A DNA stretch of 10,448 nucleotides from Bacteroidales bacterium UBA1733 (GTDB lineage: Bacteria; Bacteroidota; Bacteroidia; Bacteroidales; UBA3663). The first letter of the stretch is position 1. The number at the start of each line of letters is the position of its first letter. The position numbers were made by a program, and so were the translations under genes. Positions 1-7,976 of this stretch are shown one piece after another. Where the stretch lies: the NCBI GenBank assembly GCA_002315795.1, contig DCIF01000065.1, positions 1,611 through 12,058 of the forward strand, in the 5' to 3' direction. The notes under the pieces were generated by a model, which ran no database searches, was not told where the DNA came from, and worked only from the letters and a program-made list of their open reading frames with translations.

Positions 1-1838
1 TCAACGTCATCCATGAAGCTCTCACGAGCCACGTTCCAACCGAGAGATACAGCTGGGTAAGTGTGCCACTGGTGACCCTTGGCAAGGCGTGAAGAAGCAT
101 CCGAACGGAGGGTAACTGATGCCATGTAGCGGCTGTCGTAGTCATACATTACACGACCCATCCATGACATAAGGCCTGCCTGCCAGTAGCTCTGGCCGCT
201 TGGGCTGACGGTGATGCCGTCTGTTGCCTGACCGATATTGTAGTACTGGAAGTAGTCTGCAGGGATGTTGCGGCCGCTCATGCTGCTACGGGTGTAACGT
301 GTCTGCTCAGCAGAATACATGCCAACAACGTTGATGTTGTGCTTGTCTGCGAAGGTGCGGTCGTAGGTGAGGACATTCTCAACTGCCCAGTTGATGTTCT
401 CAGTGTGAGACTGTGAAGCAGAAGATGGGTTGTTAGGGTTCTGGCCATCGTTGACACCCTTGCCGGTGAAGCTGCCGTTCTTCGAAGCGCGGTAGTTGAG
501 ACCGAGGTTTACACGATATTTCAAACCTGGTACCCATGGAGCCTCAACCTCAGCGAATACGGTGTTGTAGGTGCCGAGAGTCTTGTTCTCGTTGACCCAG
601 TTCTCACCGATCTTGTCGAGGTGATTCTTGGTGAGAGGATAGAGGTAGTCATCAGCCGACTGCAGGCGCTCCTTCTCAGTGCCATCAGCATTGTATGGAT
701 CGAGGAGTGGAGAAGCAGAAAGTGCGCTGTAAAGGCCAATCTGAGTACCATCGGTAGTATTGTAGGTATTGGTAGAGGTCAAGCCGAGGCGTACATACTT
801 GCCAATCTTCTGATCGATGTTAGCACGAACAGAGATACGGTCGAAAGCCTGAGTAGGAACTACGCCTTCATCATGCATGTAGCCAGCACCGAAGCTGTAG
901 CTGCCTCCATTGGTGCCACCAGAAACGGTGACGTCATGACTCTGAGAAATACCGGTCTGATAAAGGAGATCCTGCCAGTCTGTGTTAGTGCCACGCTTCT
1001 CATCTGGACCATCTGTAGGATACTTGCCTGCATAGTCGCGAAGAGCAGCGAGCTCATCACCGTTCATCATTGGGAAACGAGCAAAGAGGGTCTTGAAGCC
1101 AACGTAGCCATTGTAGCTGACCTTGGCAGGTGAACCCATAGAACCCTTGTTGGTAGTGATCATGATGACACCGTTAGCACCACGTGAACCATAGATAGCG
1201 GTTGAAGAGGCATCCTTCAAGATATCCATAGACTTGATATCTGATGGATTAATGTCCTGCAAGCTACCGTTGAATGGGATACCGTCAAGAACGATGAGAG
1301 GGTTGTTATCAGCAGAAAGTGAACGCTGGCCACGGATGCGGATACGCATCTCAGCACCTGGCTGAGAGTTAGTCTGCTGCATATCTACACCAGCCACACG
1401 ATTCTGGAGAGACTGTGTAATGTTCGATGATGGGTTTTCCATCAACTTGCTTGAGTTAACCGAAGCTACAGAACCGGTAACAGCCTCCTTGCGCTGTGTA
1501 CCGTAACCGATTACTACAACGTCATCGAGGAGCTTGTTGTCCTCCAGGAGGGTAATGGTCATTTTGGTAGCGGCCTTGACTTCCTGAGTCTCGTAGCCGA
1601 TGTACGAGATAACGAGGGTCTGGCCTTGGTTAACTTTCAAAGAGAAGTTACCGTCAATGTCTGTCATTACACCGTTGGTGGTGCCTTTGGCAACTACGCT
1701 GGCGCCTGGGATAGGCTCTCCGTTGTTGTCATTGACTGTACCAACTGCAGTAATGTTCTGTGCGAATGCCAATACAGGGAAAAGGCATAGCGCGAAAAGA
1801 ATCCACAGGGATTTCATTTTCGAAATGGTACTTTGCAT
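1..1838 (-). CDS. SusC/RagA-family TonB-dependent outer membrane receptor, C-terminal part missing
   Basis: The open frame runs leftward from ATG at 1838 to the window edge without a stop. It gives 612 residues of a protein that is usually about 1000-1100, so only the N-terminal 60% is visible. An N-terminal signal peptide ends in LAFAQ (about residue 27). A carboxypeptidase-D-regulatory-like domain follows (about 28-100, with GEPIPGASV and FSLKV..GQTLVISYIGYE). Next come the TonB-box-like DDVVVIGYGT (105-114) and the plug domain with LDGIPFNG (from 184) and YGSRGANGVIMITT (from 216). After that the beta-barrel begins. This order is diagnostic of SusC proteins, which pair with a SusD lipoprotein to import oligosaccharides by TonB energy. 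An in-frame ATG at 1817 would give a shorter, equally plausible signal peptide. The 1838 start is preferred for its A-rich upstream sequence. Divergence from an HTCS and the nearby GH51 gene suggest an arabinose-containing glycan; the substrate is inferred. Confidence 0.95.
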   Translation of the reverse strand, partial: MQSTISKMKSLWILFALCLFPVLAFAQNITAVGTVNDNNGEPIPGASVVAKGTTNGVMTDIDGNFSLKVNQGQTLVISYIGYETQEVKAATKMTITLLEDNKLLDDVVVIGYGTQRKEAVTGSVASVNSSKLMENPSSNITQSLQNRVAGVDMQQTNSQPGAEMRIRIRGQRSLSADNNPLIVLDGIPFNGSLQDINPSDIKSMDILKDASSTAIYGSRGANGVIMITTNKGSMGSPAKVSYNGYVGFKTLFARFPMMNGDELAALRDYAGKYPTDGPDEKRGTNTDWQDLLYQTGISQSHDVTVSGGTNGGSYSFGAGYMHDEGVVPTQAFDRISVRANIDQKIGKYVRLGLTSTNTYNTTDGTQIGLYSALSASPLLDPYNADGTEKERLQSADDYLYPLTKNHLDKIGENWVNENKTLGTYNTVFAEVEAPWVPGLKYRVNLGLNYRASKNGSFTGKGVNDGQNPNNPSSASQSHTENINWAVENVLTYDRTFADKHNINVVGMYSAEQTRYTRSSMSGRNIPADYFQYYNIGQATDGITVSPSGQSYWQAGLMSWMGRVMYDYDSRYMASVTLRSDASSRLAKGHQWHTYPAVSLGWNVARESFMDDV

Positions 1839-1934
1839 TTTGTTAGTTTTATAAATTAATAATGTGATAGTTTTTCTTAGATATTGCAAGTAAGAGGGGT
1901 ATCGTGTGAAATCTAGTGTCAGTCTTGTGCTATA

Positions 1935-1956
1935 TGGTACCAATGTGGTACTAATT
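1935..1956. repeat. Two tandem 11-base TGGTAC-containing repeats in the susC leader
   Basis: TGGTACCAATG (1935-1945) is followed directly by TGGTACTAATT (1946-1956), with 9 of 11 positions identical. The period is about one helical turn, as expected for two monomers of an AraC-type regulator on one DNA face. Further TGGTA or TACCA copies occur at 1826, 2061 and 2091. The repeat lies just downstream of the predicted susC transcription start, so it could act in DNA or in the leader RNA. Its function is inferred. Confidence 0.4.
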
Positions 1957-1973
1957 TAACCAGAAATTCGACG

Positions 1974-2005
1974 CAAAGATACTGCTATTTTATAAGGAGT
2001 ACAAA
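1974..2005 (-). promoter_or_regulatory. Promoter of the susC-like gene (Bacteroidota type)
   Basis: On the minus strand TTTG (2002-2005) is followed after 20 bases by TATCTTTG (1974-1981), an exact fit to the Bacteroidota sigma-ABfr -33/-7 pattern TTTG-N19-21-TAnnTTTG. Transcription should start near 1967, leaving a leader of about 130 bases. A long inverted repeat (1978-2017) overlaps both promoter elements. Confidence 0.8.
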
Positions 2006-2017
2006 AAAAGCAGTATC
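1978..2017. repeat. Inverted repeat over the susC promoter
   Basis: GATACTGCT (1978-1986) is exactly complementary to AGCAGTATC (2009-2017). After one mismatch the arms continue with TTTT (1988-1991) against AAAA (2004-2007). The arms overlap the -7 element on one side and the -33 element on the other, so a protein bound here would cover the core promoter. The segment is too short to be an invertible promoter of the capsule-locus type. It starts upstream of the transcription start, so it is unlikely to act as an RNA hairpin. The operator role is inferred. Confidence 0.5.
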
Positions 2018-2060
2018 AAAAAAATATGGCTCTATTCCAAATTTAATTTCTCTTGTTTTG

Positions 2061-2095
2061 TACCATTTTTGTATGAAAACTATTCCAAAATGGTA
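2061..2095. repeat. Inverted repeat TACCATTTT ... AAAATGGTA, candidate operator
   Basis: TACCATTTT (2061-2069) and its exact complement AAAATGGTA (2087-2095) are separated by 17 bases. The element lies about 95-130 bases upstream of the predicted susC start and about 65-100 bases upstream of the predicted HTCS start, so it could serve either divergent promoter. CTATTCCAAA also occurs twice, at 2032-2041 and 2080-2089 (48-base spacing), the second copy overlapping the right arm. HTCS proteins activate susC-type promoters from upstream sites, which makes this a reasonable binding-site candidate. Confidence 0.45.
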
Positions 2096-2120
2096 TATTT
2101 TTATCTTTTTATCAGCTATT

Positions 2121-2154
2121 TTTGCCAATTTGTTGAAAAAATCTATTAACTTTG
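2121..2154 (+). promoter_or_regulatory. Promoter of the HTCS gene
   Basis: TAACTTTG (2147-2154) matches the -7 consensus TAnnTTTG exactly. TTTG at 2121-2124 is the best -33 candidate, although its 22-base spacing is slightly longer than usual. Transcription should start near 2161. This element decides the start codon of the HTCS gene, because the upstream TTG at 2152 lies inside the -7 box and would not be transcribed. Confidence 0.65.
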
Positions 2155-2187
2155 CCCCCATCTAGAATAATCGATTACACACTACCT

Positions 2188-5100
2188 ATGCGTTTCTTGC
2201 TTATTACGCTCATTCAAATAGCTGCTATGAGTCTGTCCTTATTGGCCAGACCCTATAACTTTATGCTGTCTGATAAGAATCTTTCAAGTAGTCTTGTCAA
2301 CAGTATTTATCAGGATCGTGACGGCATGATCTGGATCTCCACAGAAAACGGACTCAACCGCTATGACGGTACCAAGGTCACTATCTATAGGCACCAGGAA
2401 GGCAATGAACATTCATTGGCGCATAATTACGTGCGATATATGTTCGAGGATGCGCAAGGTCACTTCTTCGTCGGTAATTATATGGGACTGCAGCTCTATC
2501 GTCGTGAGACCGATGACTTCTCTATTCTTGGTGCTTTCGAAGATGGCTCTCCCTTGCTCTCCTCTCCAAGCTATATCACACAGACCCCTGCTGGAGATAT
2601 TTATGTTTCTGGTAATCTTTCGTGTCAGGTAGAGGTCAGAGAAGACGTGCCGGTCTTTGTCGCTCCTGACTGGGAAGGCTTTCCTCCCAGTATGACCGGA
2701 GAACTCAAACTGGCCAAGGACGGTAGTCTCTGGTGTTATAAGATGAACGATGGCGTGTATCGTGTACTCCCTGACGGACATAAAGTGGAGCGTTATGCTG
2801 ATGCTGCTCCTTTTAATGAAGCACTGAGCGTCATCCGTGACACCGGTGGTGATATTTACATTCAGACTACTTCCAACGACTTATATAAACTCAATGCTGA
2901 GAACCGCACTTGGCATAAGCTTAACAATACACGTATCTCTAACGCCAATCTCAAGTGTATCTTCCGCTTTGATCCTACACATATATTAATAGGTACTGAT
3001 GGCAACGGTCTTAAGATGATCGACGAACAGTCAGGTCTTGTTACGGATTATGTGGTCGATTTGCCAGCGCTCTCCTCACGTTATCTTAAGGTGCATCAGA
3101 TCATGCGCGATCGCGATGGCGATCTTTGGATGGCTATTTTCCTCAAGGGCGTTGCCCGTATTCCGATGCAGGAGAGCAGTTTCGGATATATCGGTTCACA
3201 ATCAGCCTCGGCCAACCTCATTGGCAGTAGTAGCATCAGTTCGCTTCTGTCTGACAACAAGGGCCAGATCTGGGTAGGAACCGATGGTGAAGGCCTTTAC
3301 CGTCTGCATCAGAACAATTCAGCTTCCTATCATTATAATACTACCACTGATGGTGGTACTATGCCAGCTATTGTCCAGAGCCTTTATGAAGATTCAGAAG
3401 GAACTATCTGGGTGGGTAGTTACGACGAGGGCTGTGGCCGTATTGATGCTCGCACAGGAAGTTTTACCAGTTGTAGCCAGCTCTTCCGACGAAAGGATAT
3501 TCAAGCTACACGTATCTACAATTTTGTTGAAGACTATCAGCATCGTCTCTGGGTGGCTTCACTCGGTTGGGGACTCTTCTGCTACGATCTGAAGAATAAA
3601 AAGATCATTGAAGAACTCTCGTTCGAAAGTGGTATCAACCTCTGGGAGACCTCTTTGCTTGTCACCTCTGACAATCATCTGCTGATTGGTACTTATGATG
3701 GTACTTACGAGCTCGATCTCAACCAGGAGCACCCTCAGCCTCGTCATGTCTTTGACCGAAGTATCATCTTTTCGCTCTATGAGGATGCTGATCACCGTAT
3801 CTGGGCCGGTGGTTCGACGGGTCTCATCAACTTCAGTCTCTCGTCAGATTCCACTACGTTCTATACGGTCAATGATGGGTTGGCCGGCAATACGGCTTAC
3901 AGCATTATCGGAGACCAAGCCAATACGCTTTGGATTGGTACTAACCATGGCCTCTCGCATTTTATGCCTGATAGTCGCACTTTTAATAACTATTCGGATG
4001 GTGATGGACTACAAGGCAACGAGTTCTCAAAGAACGTCTGCTGCGCCGATCTAAAGGGATATCTTTGGTTCGGTGGCGCCTACGGTATCACTTACTTTTC
4101 GCCAGAACAGGTACACGACATCGTTGCAATGCGCCATGTGCGCATCACCGGTTTCTATCTCAACAGTCAGCCTGTACAGGCCAGCACTTTGTCCGGTGGT
4201 AAACCTGTGATCGAAGGTCCTTTGCACGATGCTCACGAATTCCAGCTGGCACATGCCAACAACAGTTTCTCCATAGAGTTATCTACGGTCGAGTTCACGG
4301 ATCCGGATATCGTACGTTATCAGTATAGTATGAATGGCAGTGACTGGACGTCGTTGCCACAAGGTAGCCACCTCGTATCGTTTAGCGAACTGCAGCCTGG
4401 TCATTATACATTCCGCTATAAAGTGACCGATGGCCAGAATGAGTCGTTGCCAGAAGAGGTGAGTATCATCATTCGTTATGATTGGTGGGAATCTCCTCTG
4501 GCTAAATGCTGTTATGCGTTGCTCATCGTGCTGGCTATTGCACTCATTGTATGGTCGCGCCGCCGTCAGTATTTGGTTCGTAAGTCCATGCTCTTACAGC
4601 AGCATGCACATGAGATTGATGAGGCCAAGTTACGTTTCTTCACCAATATCACGCACGAGATACGTACGCCTATGACCCTCATCATGAGTCCACTGCAGAA
4701 ACTCATGAATACGGATGCCGACCCTGAACGCCAGTCGGCCTATCAAACTATGCACCGCAATGCGCGTATGCTTTTGCAGCTAGCCAACCAATTGCTTGAT
4801 ATTCGTAAGATCGATAACAAGCAGATGAAACTCGTCTTTTGTGAGACCGATATTTTGGCTCAGCTCAAGGAACTCTGCGACTTCTTCGGACCAATTGCAG
4901 AGAACAAGCACATTGACTTCTACTTTGATCATGAGGGCTTAGACGATATGCATCTGTGGGTCGATCCCGGCTATTTCAATAAGATTGTTGTCAACCTGCT
5001 GAGTAACGCCTTCAAGTATACTCCTGATCGGGGGCATGTCACACTGACTGTTTCAAAGATACAGCAGCAGGGTGTTTTGTTCGCACAGATTGCAGTGAGC

Positions 5101-6243
5101 GACGATGGTGTAGGAATTCCGGCCGAAGACCTTGAACATATCTTCGAGCGTTTCTATCGCACTAAGTCCGCACATCTTTCAACCGATGGTAATGGCATTG
5201 GCCTGCATCTCACACGCTCGTTAGTTACACTGCACCATGGAACTATCCGAGCAGAGAACAATGCAGAGGGTCAGGGTACTACGTTTACGGTTCTTCTCCC
5301 TATGGGCAAGGCGCATCTGCAGAAAGAAGAGATCTCATCTGTTACACGTCCTGATAATACGGTAGAAGAGACGTTCGCCTCATCGATGCCAGAGGCCGCT
5401 GAATCAAAAGAAGAGACTCGTGTACCATCGCGCACCAAGTATCGCCTGCTTGTGGTCGATGACGATGATGAGATTCGTAGCTATCTGCGTCGTGAACTCT
5501 CTGCCGACTTCCATATTCAGGAGTGTAGCAACGGACAGGAGGCTCTGCAGCTCATCTTCAAGCAGAAACCTGATCTGGTTATCTCTGACGTTATGATGCC
5601 AATGGTTGATGGCTTCACACTCTGCCAGCGCATCAAACAGAATATCTCGCTCAATCACATCCCGGTCATACTCCTTACAGCCAAGGCCGATCAGGAGTCG
5701 AACATTGAAGGACTTGAGAGCGGTGCCGACGCCTATCTTGCCAAGCCGTTCTATATCGAGATCCTGCGTCGTATGGCACTCAACCTCGTCAAGACGCGTT
5801 CACAACTCAAGAATTCATTTGAAGGTAAACAGGTGCAGGAAGACAAGTTGGCCAACATCGAGATGCGTACGGCTAACGATAAACTCATGGAACGGATTAT
5901 GCGATGCGTGAACAATAATATTAAGAATGCCGACTTCTCGATTGACGATCTATGTGATGACGTCGGTATCAGTCGCGTGCATCTCTATCGCAAACTCAAG
6001 GAACTTACCAATCAGAGTCCACGCGACTTCATCCGTAATATTCGACTAAAGCAGGCCGAACGTCTTCTCCTTCGCGATGCATATTCCATCAACGAGATTG
6101 CTGAGGCCGTTGGCTTCTCACGCGCCAACAACTTCTCTTCGGCCTTCAAAGATCAATATGGGTATCCACCATTGCAGTGGAAGGCCATGCAGCTTGAAAA
6201 AGGAGTGAATCCGGAACCAGAAGCAGATGAAGCAGAAAAATAA
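2188..6243 (+). CDS. Hybrid two-component system regulator (HTCS), sensor kinase fused to response regulator and AraC-type activator
   Basis: This single inner-membrane protein of 1351 residues senses glycan fragments in the periplasm and activates PUL genes. The first ~20 residues form a signal sequence. Residues ~35-660 contain 14 propeller motifs of the Reg_prop type (for example IWISTENGLNRY, IWVGTDGEGLYRL, LWIGTNHGLSHF), enough for two seven-bladed propellers. A Y_Y_Y domain follows (about 708-768), then a membrane helix (about 774-790). The HisKA domain has phospho-acceptor His823 in THEIRTP. The ATPase domain has its N box at Asn931-Tyr, DDGVGI at 972-977 and GNGIG at 1001-1005. The receiver domain has an acidic patch at 1091-1094, phospho-Asp1134 and Lys1186. 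An AraC-type HTH occupies about 1250-1331. All key residues are present. ATG 2188 is chosen over TTG 2152 because it gives a clean signal peptide and the TTG sits in the promoter. Recognition of an arabinose-containing ligand is inferred from the neighbouring GH51 gene. Confidence 0.96.
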   Translation: MRFLLITLIQIAAMSLSLLARPYNFMLSDKNLSSSLVNSIYQDRDGMIWISTENGLNRYDGTKVTIYRHQEGNEHSLAHNYVRYMFEDAQGHFFVGNYMGLQLYRRETDDFSILGAFEDGSPLLSSPSYITQTPAGDIYVSGNLSCQVEVREDVPVFVAPDWEGFPPSMTGELKLAKDGSLWCYKMNDGVYRVLPDGHKVERYADAAPFNEALSVIRDTGGDIYIQTTSNDLYKLNAENRTWHKLNNTRISNANLKCIFRFDPTHILIGTDGNGLKMIDEQSGLVTDYVVDLPALSSRYLKVHQIMRDRDGDLWMAIFLKGVARIPMQESSFGYIGSQSASANLIGSSSISSLLSDNKGQIWVGTDGEGLYRLHQNNSASYHYNTTTDGGTMPAIVQSLYEDSEGTIWVGSYDEGCGRIDARTGSFTSCSQLFRRKDIQATRIYNFVEDYQHRLWVASLGWGLFCYDLKNKKIIEELSFESGINLWETSLLVTSDNHLLIGTYDGTYELDLNQEHPQPRHVFDRSIIFSLYEDADHRIWAGGSTGLINFSLSSDSTTFYTVNDGLAGNTAYSIIGDQANTLWIGTNHGLSHFMPDSRTFNNYSDGDGLQGNEFSKNVCCADLKGYLWFGGAYGITYFSPEQVHDIVAMRHVRITGFYLNSQPVQASTLSGGKPVIEGPLHDAHEFQLAHANNSFSIELSTVEFTDPDIVRYQYSMNGSDWTSLPQGSHLVSFSELQPGHYTFRYKVTDGQNESLPEEVSIIIRYDWWESPLAKCCYALLIVLAIALIVWSRRRQYLVRKSMLLQQHAHEIDEAKLRFFTNITHEIRTPMTLIMSPLQKLMNTDADPERQSAYQTMHRNARMLLQLANQLLDIRKIDNKQMKLVFCETDILAQLKELCDFFGPIAENKHIDFYFDHEGLDDMHLWVDPGYFNKIVVNLLSNAFKYTPDRGHVTLTVSKIQQQGVLFAQIAVSDDGVGIPAEDLEHIFERFYRTKSAHLSTDGNGIGLHLTRSLVTLHHGTIRAENNAEGQGTTFTVLLPMGKAHLQKEEISSVTRPDNTVEETFASSMPEAAESKEETRVPSRTKYRLLVVDDDDEIRSYLRRELSADFHIQECSNGQEALQLIFKQKPDLVISDVMMPMVDGFTLCQRIKQNISLNHIPVILLTAKADQESNIEGLESGADAYLAKPFYIEILRRMALNLVKTRSQLKNSFEGKQVQEDKLANIEMRTANDKLMERIMRCVNNNIKNADFSIDDLCDDVGISRVHLYRKLKELTNQSPRDFIRNIRLKQAERLLLRDAYSINEIAEAVGFSRANNFSSAFKDQYGYPPLQWKAMQLEKGVNPEPEADEAEK

Positions 6244-6261
6244 CAGAAATACACTGTTTAA

Positions 6262-6293
6262 TTTGTATTATTCAAGTTTTTTTGCTACCTTTG
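6262..6293 (+). promoter_or_regulatory. Promoter of the GH51 gene
   Basis: TTTG (6262-6265), 20 bases, TACCTTTG (6286-6293) is an exact Bacteroidota-type promoter. Transcription should start near 6300, giving a leader of about 30 bases. It lies in the 85-base gap after the HTCS stop codon. No terminator is visible there, so some read-through from the HTCS gene is also possible. Confidence 0.8.
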
Positions 6294-6328
6294 TCGCCGA
6301 TTCCTATCATTAAACCACATTATATCTA

Positions 6329-7918
6329 ATGAAAAAAATTCTTTCAACACTCGCTCTTGGTGCAGCGGTGCCCCTTGCAGCCTTCGCACAGGACGTGCAG
6401 CTTACTTTGTATCCATCACAGGCCGACAATGTCATCCCAAAGGAGATCTATGGCCAGTTCGCCGAGCACCTCGGCCGTTGTATCTATGGCGGCATCTGGG
6501 TAGGTAAAGACTCGAATATCCCGAATGTTGAAGGTTATCGTAAAGACGTTTTTGAGGCACTGAAGGCTCTTGAGGTCCCAGTGATGCGCTGGCCAGGTGG
6601 CTGTTTTGCTGACGAGTATCACTGGATGGACGGTATCGGTCCGCAGGAGAATCGTCCACGCATGGTCAATACCAACTGGGGTGGCACCGTTGAGGATAAC
6701 TCATTCGGTACCCACGAGTTCCTCAACCTCTGCGAGCTCCTTGGCTGTGAACCATACATCTCGGGCAACGTCGGTTCTGGTACTGTTGAAGAAATGGCCA
6801 AGTGGGTAGAGTATATGAACTCTGATACCAATTCCACTATGGCAGAGCTCCGCCGTAAGAATGGTCGTGACAAAGCCTGGAAGGTCAAGTACTTTGGTGT
6901 CGGCAATGAATCATGGGGCTGTGGCGGTAACATGACTATCGAATATTATGTGGGTGAATATAAACGATATAACACCTATGCGCGCAACTATGGTGACGCT
7001 CGTCTGTTCCGTATTGCTTCAGGCGCTAATGGTGGCGATACACACTGGATGGATGTCGCCATGCGTGAGTGCCGTAACAATATGGACGGTATCTCTGTAC
7101 ACTTCTATGCTGTGCGTGACTGGGGTTCGGAAGATGATCCAATCACTGGTATCCCAATGGGGAAGAAGGGTTCTGCTCTTAGTTTTACAGATCAGGACTA
7201 CTACGAGATCGTCTCTAAGTCGCTCGAACTCGAGGATATCATTCAGGCCCATGCCTCAGTGATGGACCGCTATGATCCTGAGAAGAAAGTAGCCATCATG
7301 TTCGATGAGTGGGGCACCTGGTTCAATGTCGAGCCTGGCACCAACCCTGGCTGGCTCTATCAGCAGTCCACCATGCGCGATGCTGTCGTAGCCGCCTCTT
7401 CGCTCAACATCTTCCACAAATATACTGACCGTGTCAAGATGGCTAACATTGCTCAGGTGGTTAACGTACTTCAGTCTATGATCCTGACCAATGAGAAGAA
7501 TCCTGCAGACAAGTGCGTGCTGACTCCTACTTATCACGTCTTTAAGATGTATAACGTACACAAGGAGGCAACTCATATCCCAGGCGATCTGACCTGTAAC
7601 TATATCAGCGTCAATGCCAAGGAGCAGGTGCCTACCGTGAGCTATACCGCATCAAAAGACCAGAATGGTGTGATCCACGTCTCGCTCACCAACATGGATG
7701 TTGCCAATCAGCACGTCATCAGCCTCAACGTAGAGGGTATGAAGGTCAAGGGTGCCGATGGTGAGATCATTACTGCCAAGGACGTTCATGCCTATAATGA
7801 CTTCGGTCATCCAGAGGATGTCAAGACTGTAGCTTTTAATGGTGCTAAGGTCAGCAAGGATGGCAAGCTCACTGTTACTATCCCTGCTCACAGCGTGGTT
7901 ACTCTGACTTTAAAATAA
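6329..7918 (+). CDS. Secreted GH51 alpha-L-arabinofuranosidase
   Basis: This 529-residue enzyme is predicted to hydrolyse terminal alpha-L-arabinofuranosyl residues from arabinan, arabinoxylan or arabinogalactan fragments. The signal peptide [20 protein letters not shown] ends before Gln21. There is no lipobox Cys, so the soluble periplasm is the likely location. GH51 hallmarks are YGQFAEHLG with Glu46 (the substrate-binding Glu of the family), [14 protein letters not shown] (86-99), GNES with acid/base Glu194, and FDEWGTW with nucleophile Glu327. The rest (about 370-529) is the beta-sandwich typical of the family C-terminus. No carbohydrate-binding module is seen. The size is close to compact bacterial GH51 enzymes. 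The gene follows the HTCS by 85 bases with its own promoter. Exact substrate and linkage preference cannot be read from sequence. Confidence 0.95.
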   Translation: MKKILSTLALGAAVPLAAFAQDVQLTLYPSQADNVIPKEIYGQFAEHLGRCIYGGIWVGKDSNIPNVEGYRKDVFEALKALEVPVMRWPGGCFADEYHWMDGIGPQENRPRMVNTNWGGTVEDNSFGTHEFLNLCELLGCEPYISGNVGSGTVEEMAKWVEYMNSDTNSTMAELRRKNGRDKAWKVKYFGVGNESWGCGGNMTIEYYVGEYKRYNTYARNYGDARLFRIASGANGGDTHWMDVAMRECRNNMDGISVHFYAVRDWGSEDDPITGIPMGKKGSALSFTDQDYYEIVSKSLELEDIIQAHASVMDRYDPEKKVAIMFDEWGTWFNVEPGTNPGWLYQQSTMRDAVVAASSLNIFHKYTDRVKMANIAQVVNVLQSMILTNEKNPADKCVLTPTYHVFKMYNVHKEATHIPGDLTCNYISVNAKEQVPTVSYTASKDQNGVIHVSLTNMDVANQHVISLNVEGMKVKGADGEIITAKDVHAYNDFGHPEDVKTVAFNGAKVSKDGKLTVTIPAHSVVTLTLK

Positions 7919-7921
7919 CGT

Positions 7922-7941
7922 ACTTTGCGAATTCGTAAAGT
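7922..7941 (+). terminator. Weak hairpin after the GH51 gene
   Basis: The 20 bases ACTTTGCG-AATT-CGTAAAGT form an 8-base stem with one G-U pair and an AATT loop, starting 4 bases after the GH51 stop codon. A U-rich but interrupted tract (tctgtttctt) follows. It could be a weak intrinsic terminator or a 3'-end stabiliser. As DNA it is also a near-palindrome, so a protein site for the following ldhA gene is possible. Confidence 0.45.
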
Positions 7942-7976
7942 CTGTTTCTTCTTGCTAAATATTTATTTGAAGAAAT

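Noticed and set aside
621..1133. A 170-codon open frame on the plus strand inside the susC-like gene.
   Set aside because: It is antisense to clear SusC barrel coding sequence, matches no family I recognise, and has no promoter. It is a shadow of the real gene.
1978..2017. An invertible promoter switch flanked by inverted repeats.
   Set aside because: The arms are only 22 bases apart or less, too close for a recombinase-driven inversion. No invertase gene is nearby, and invertible promoters in Bacteroides have much longer spacers.
7922..7941. A second promoter box (TACTTTG) for ldhA.
   Set aside because: It lacks one base of the TAnnTTTG spacing and has no -33 partner at the right distance. 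It fits better as part of a hairpin.
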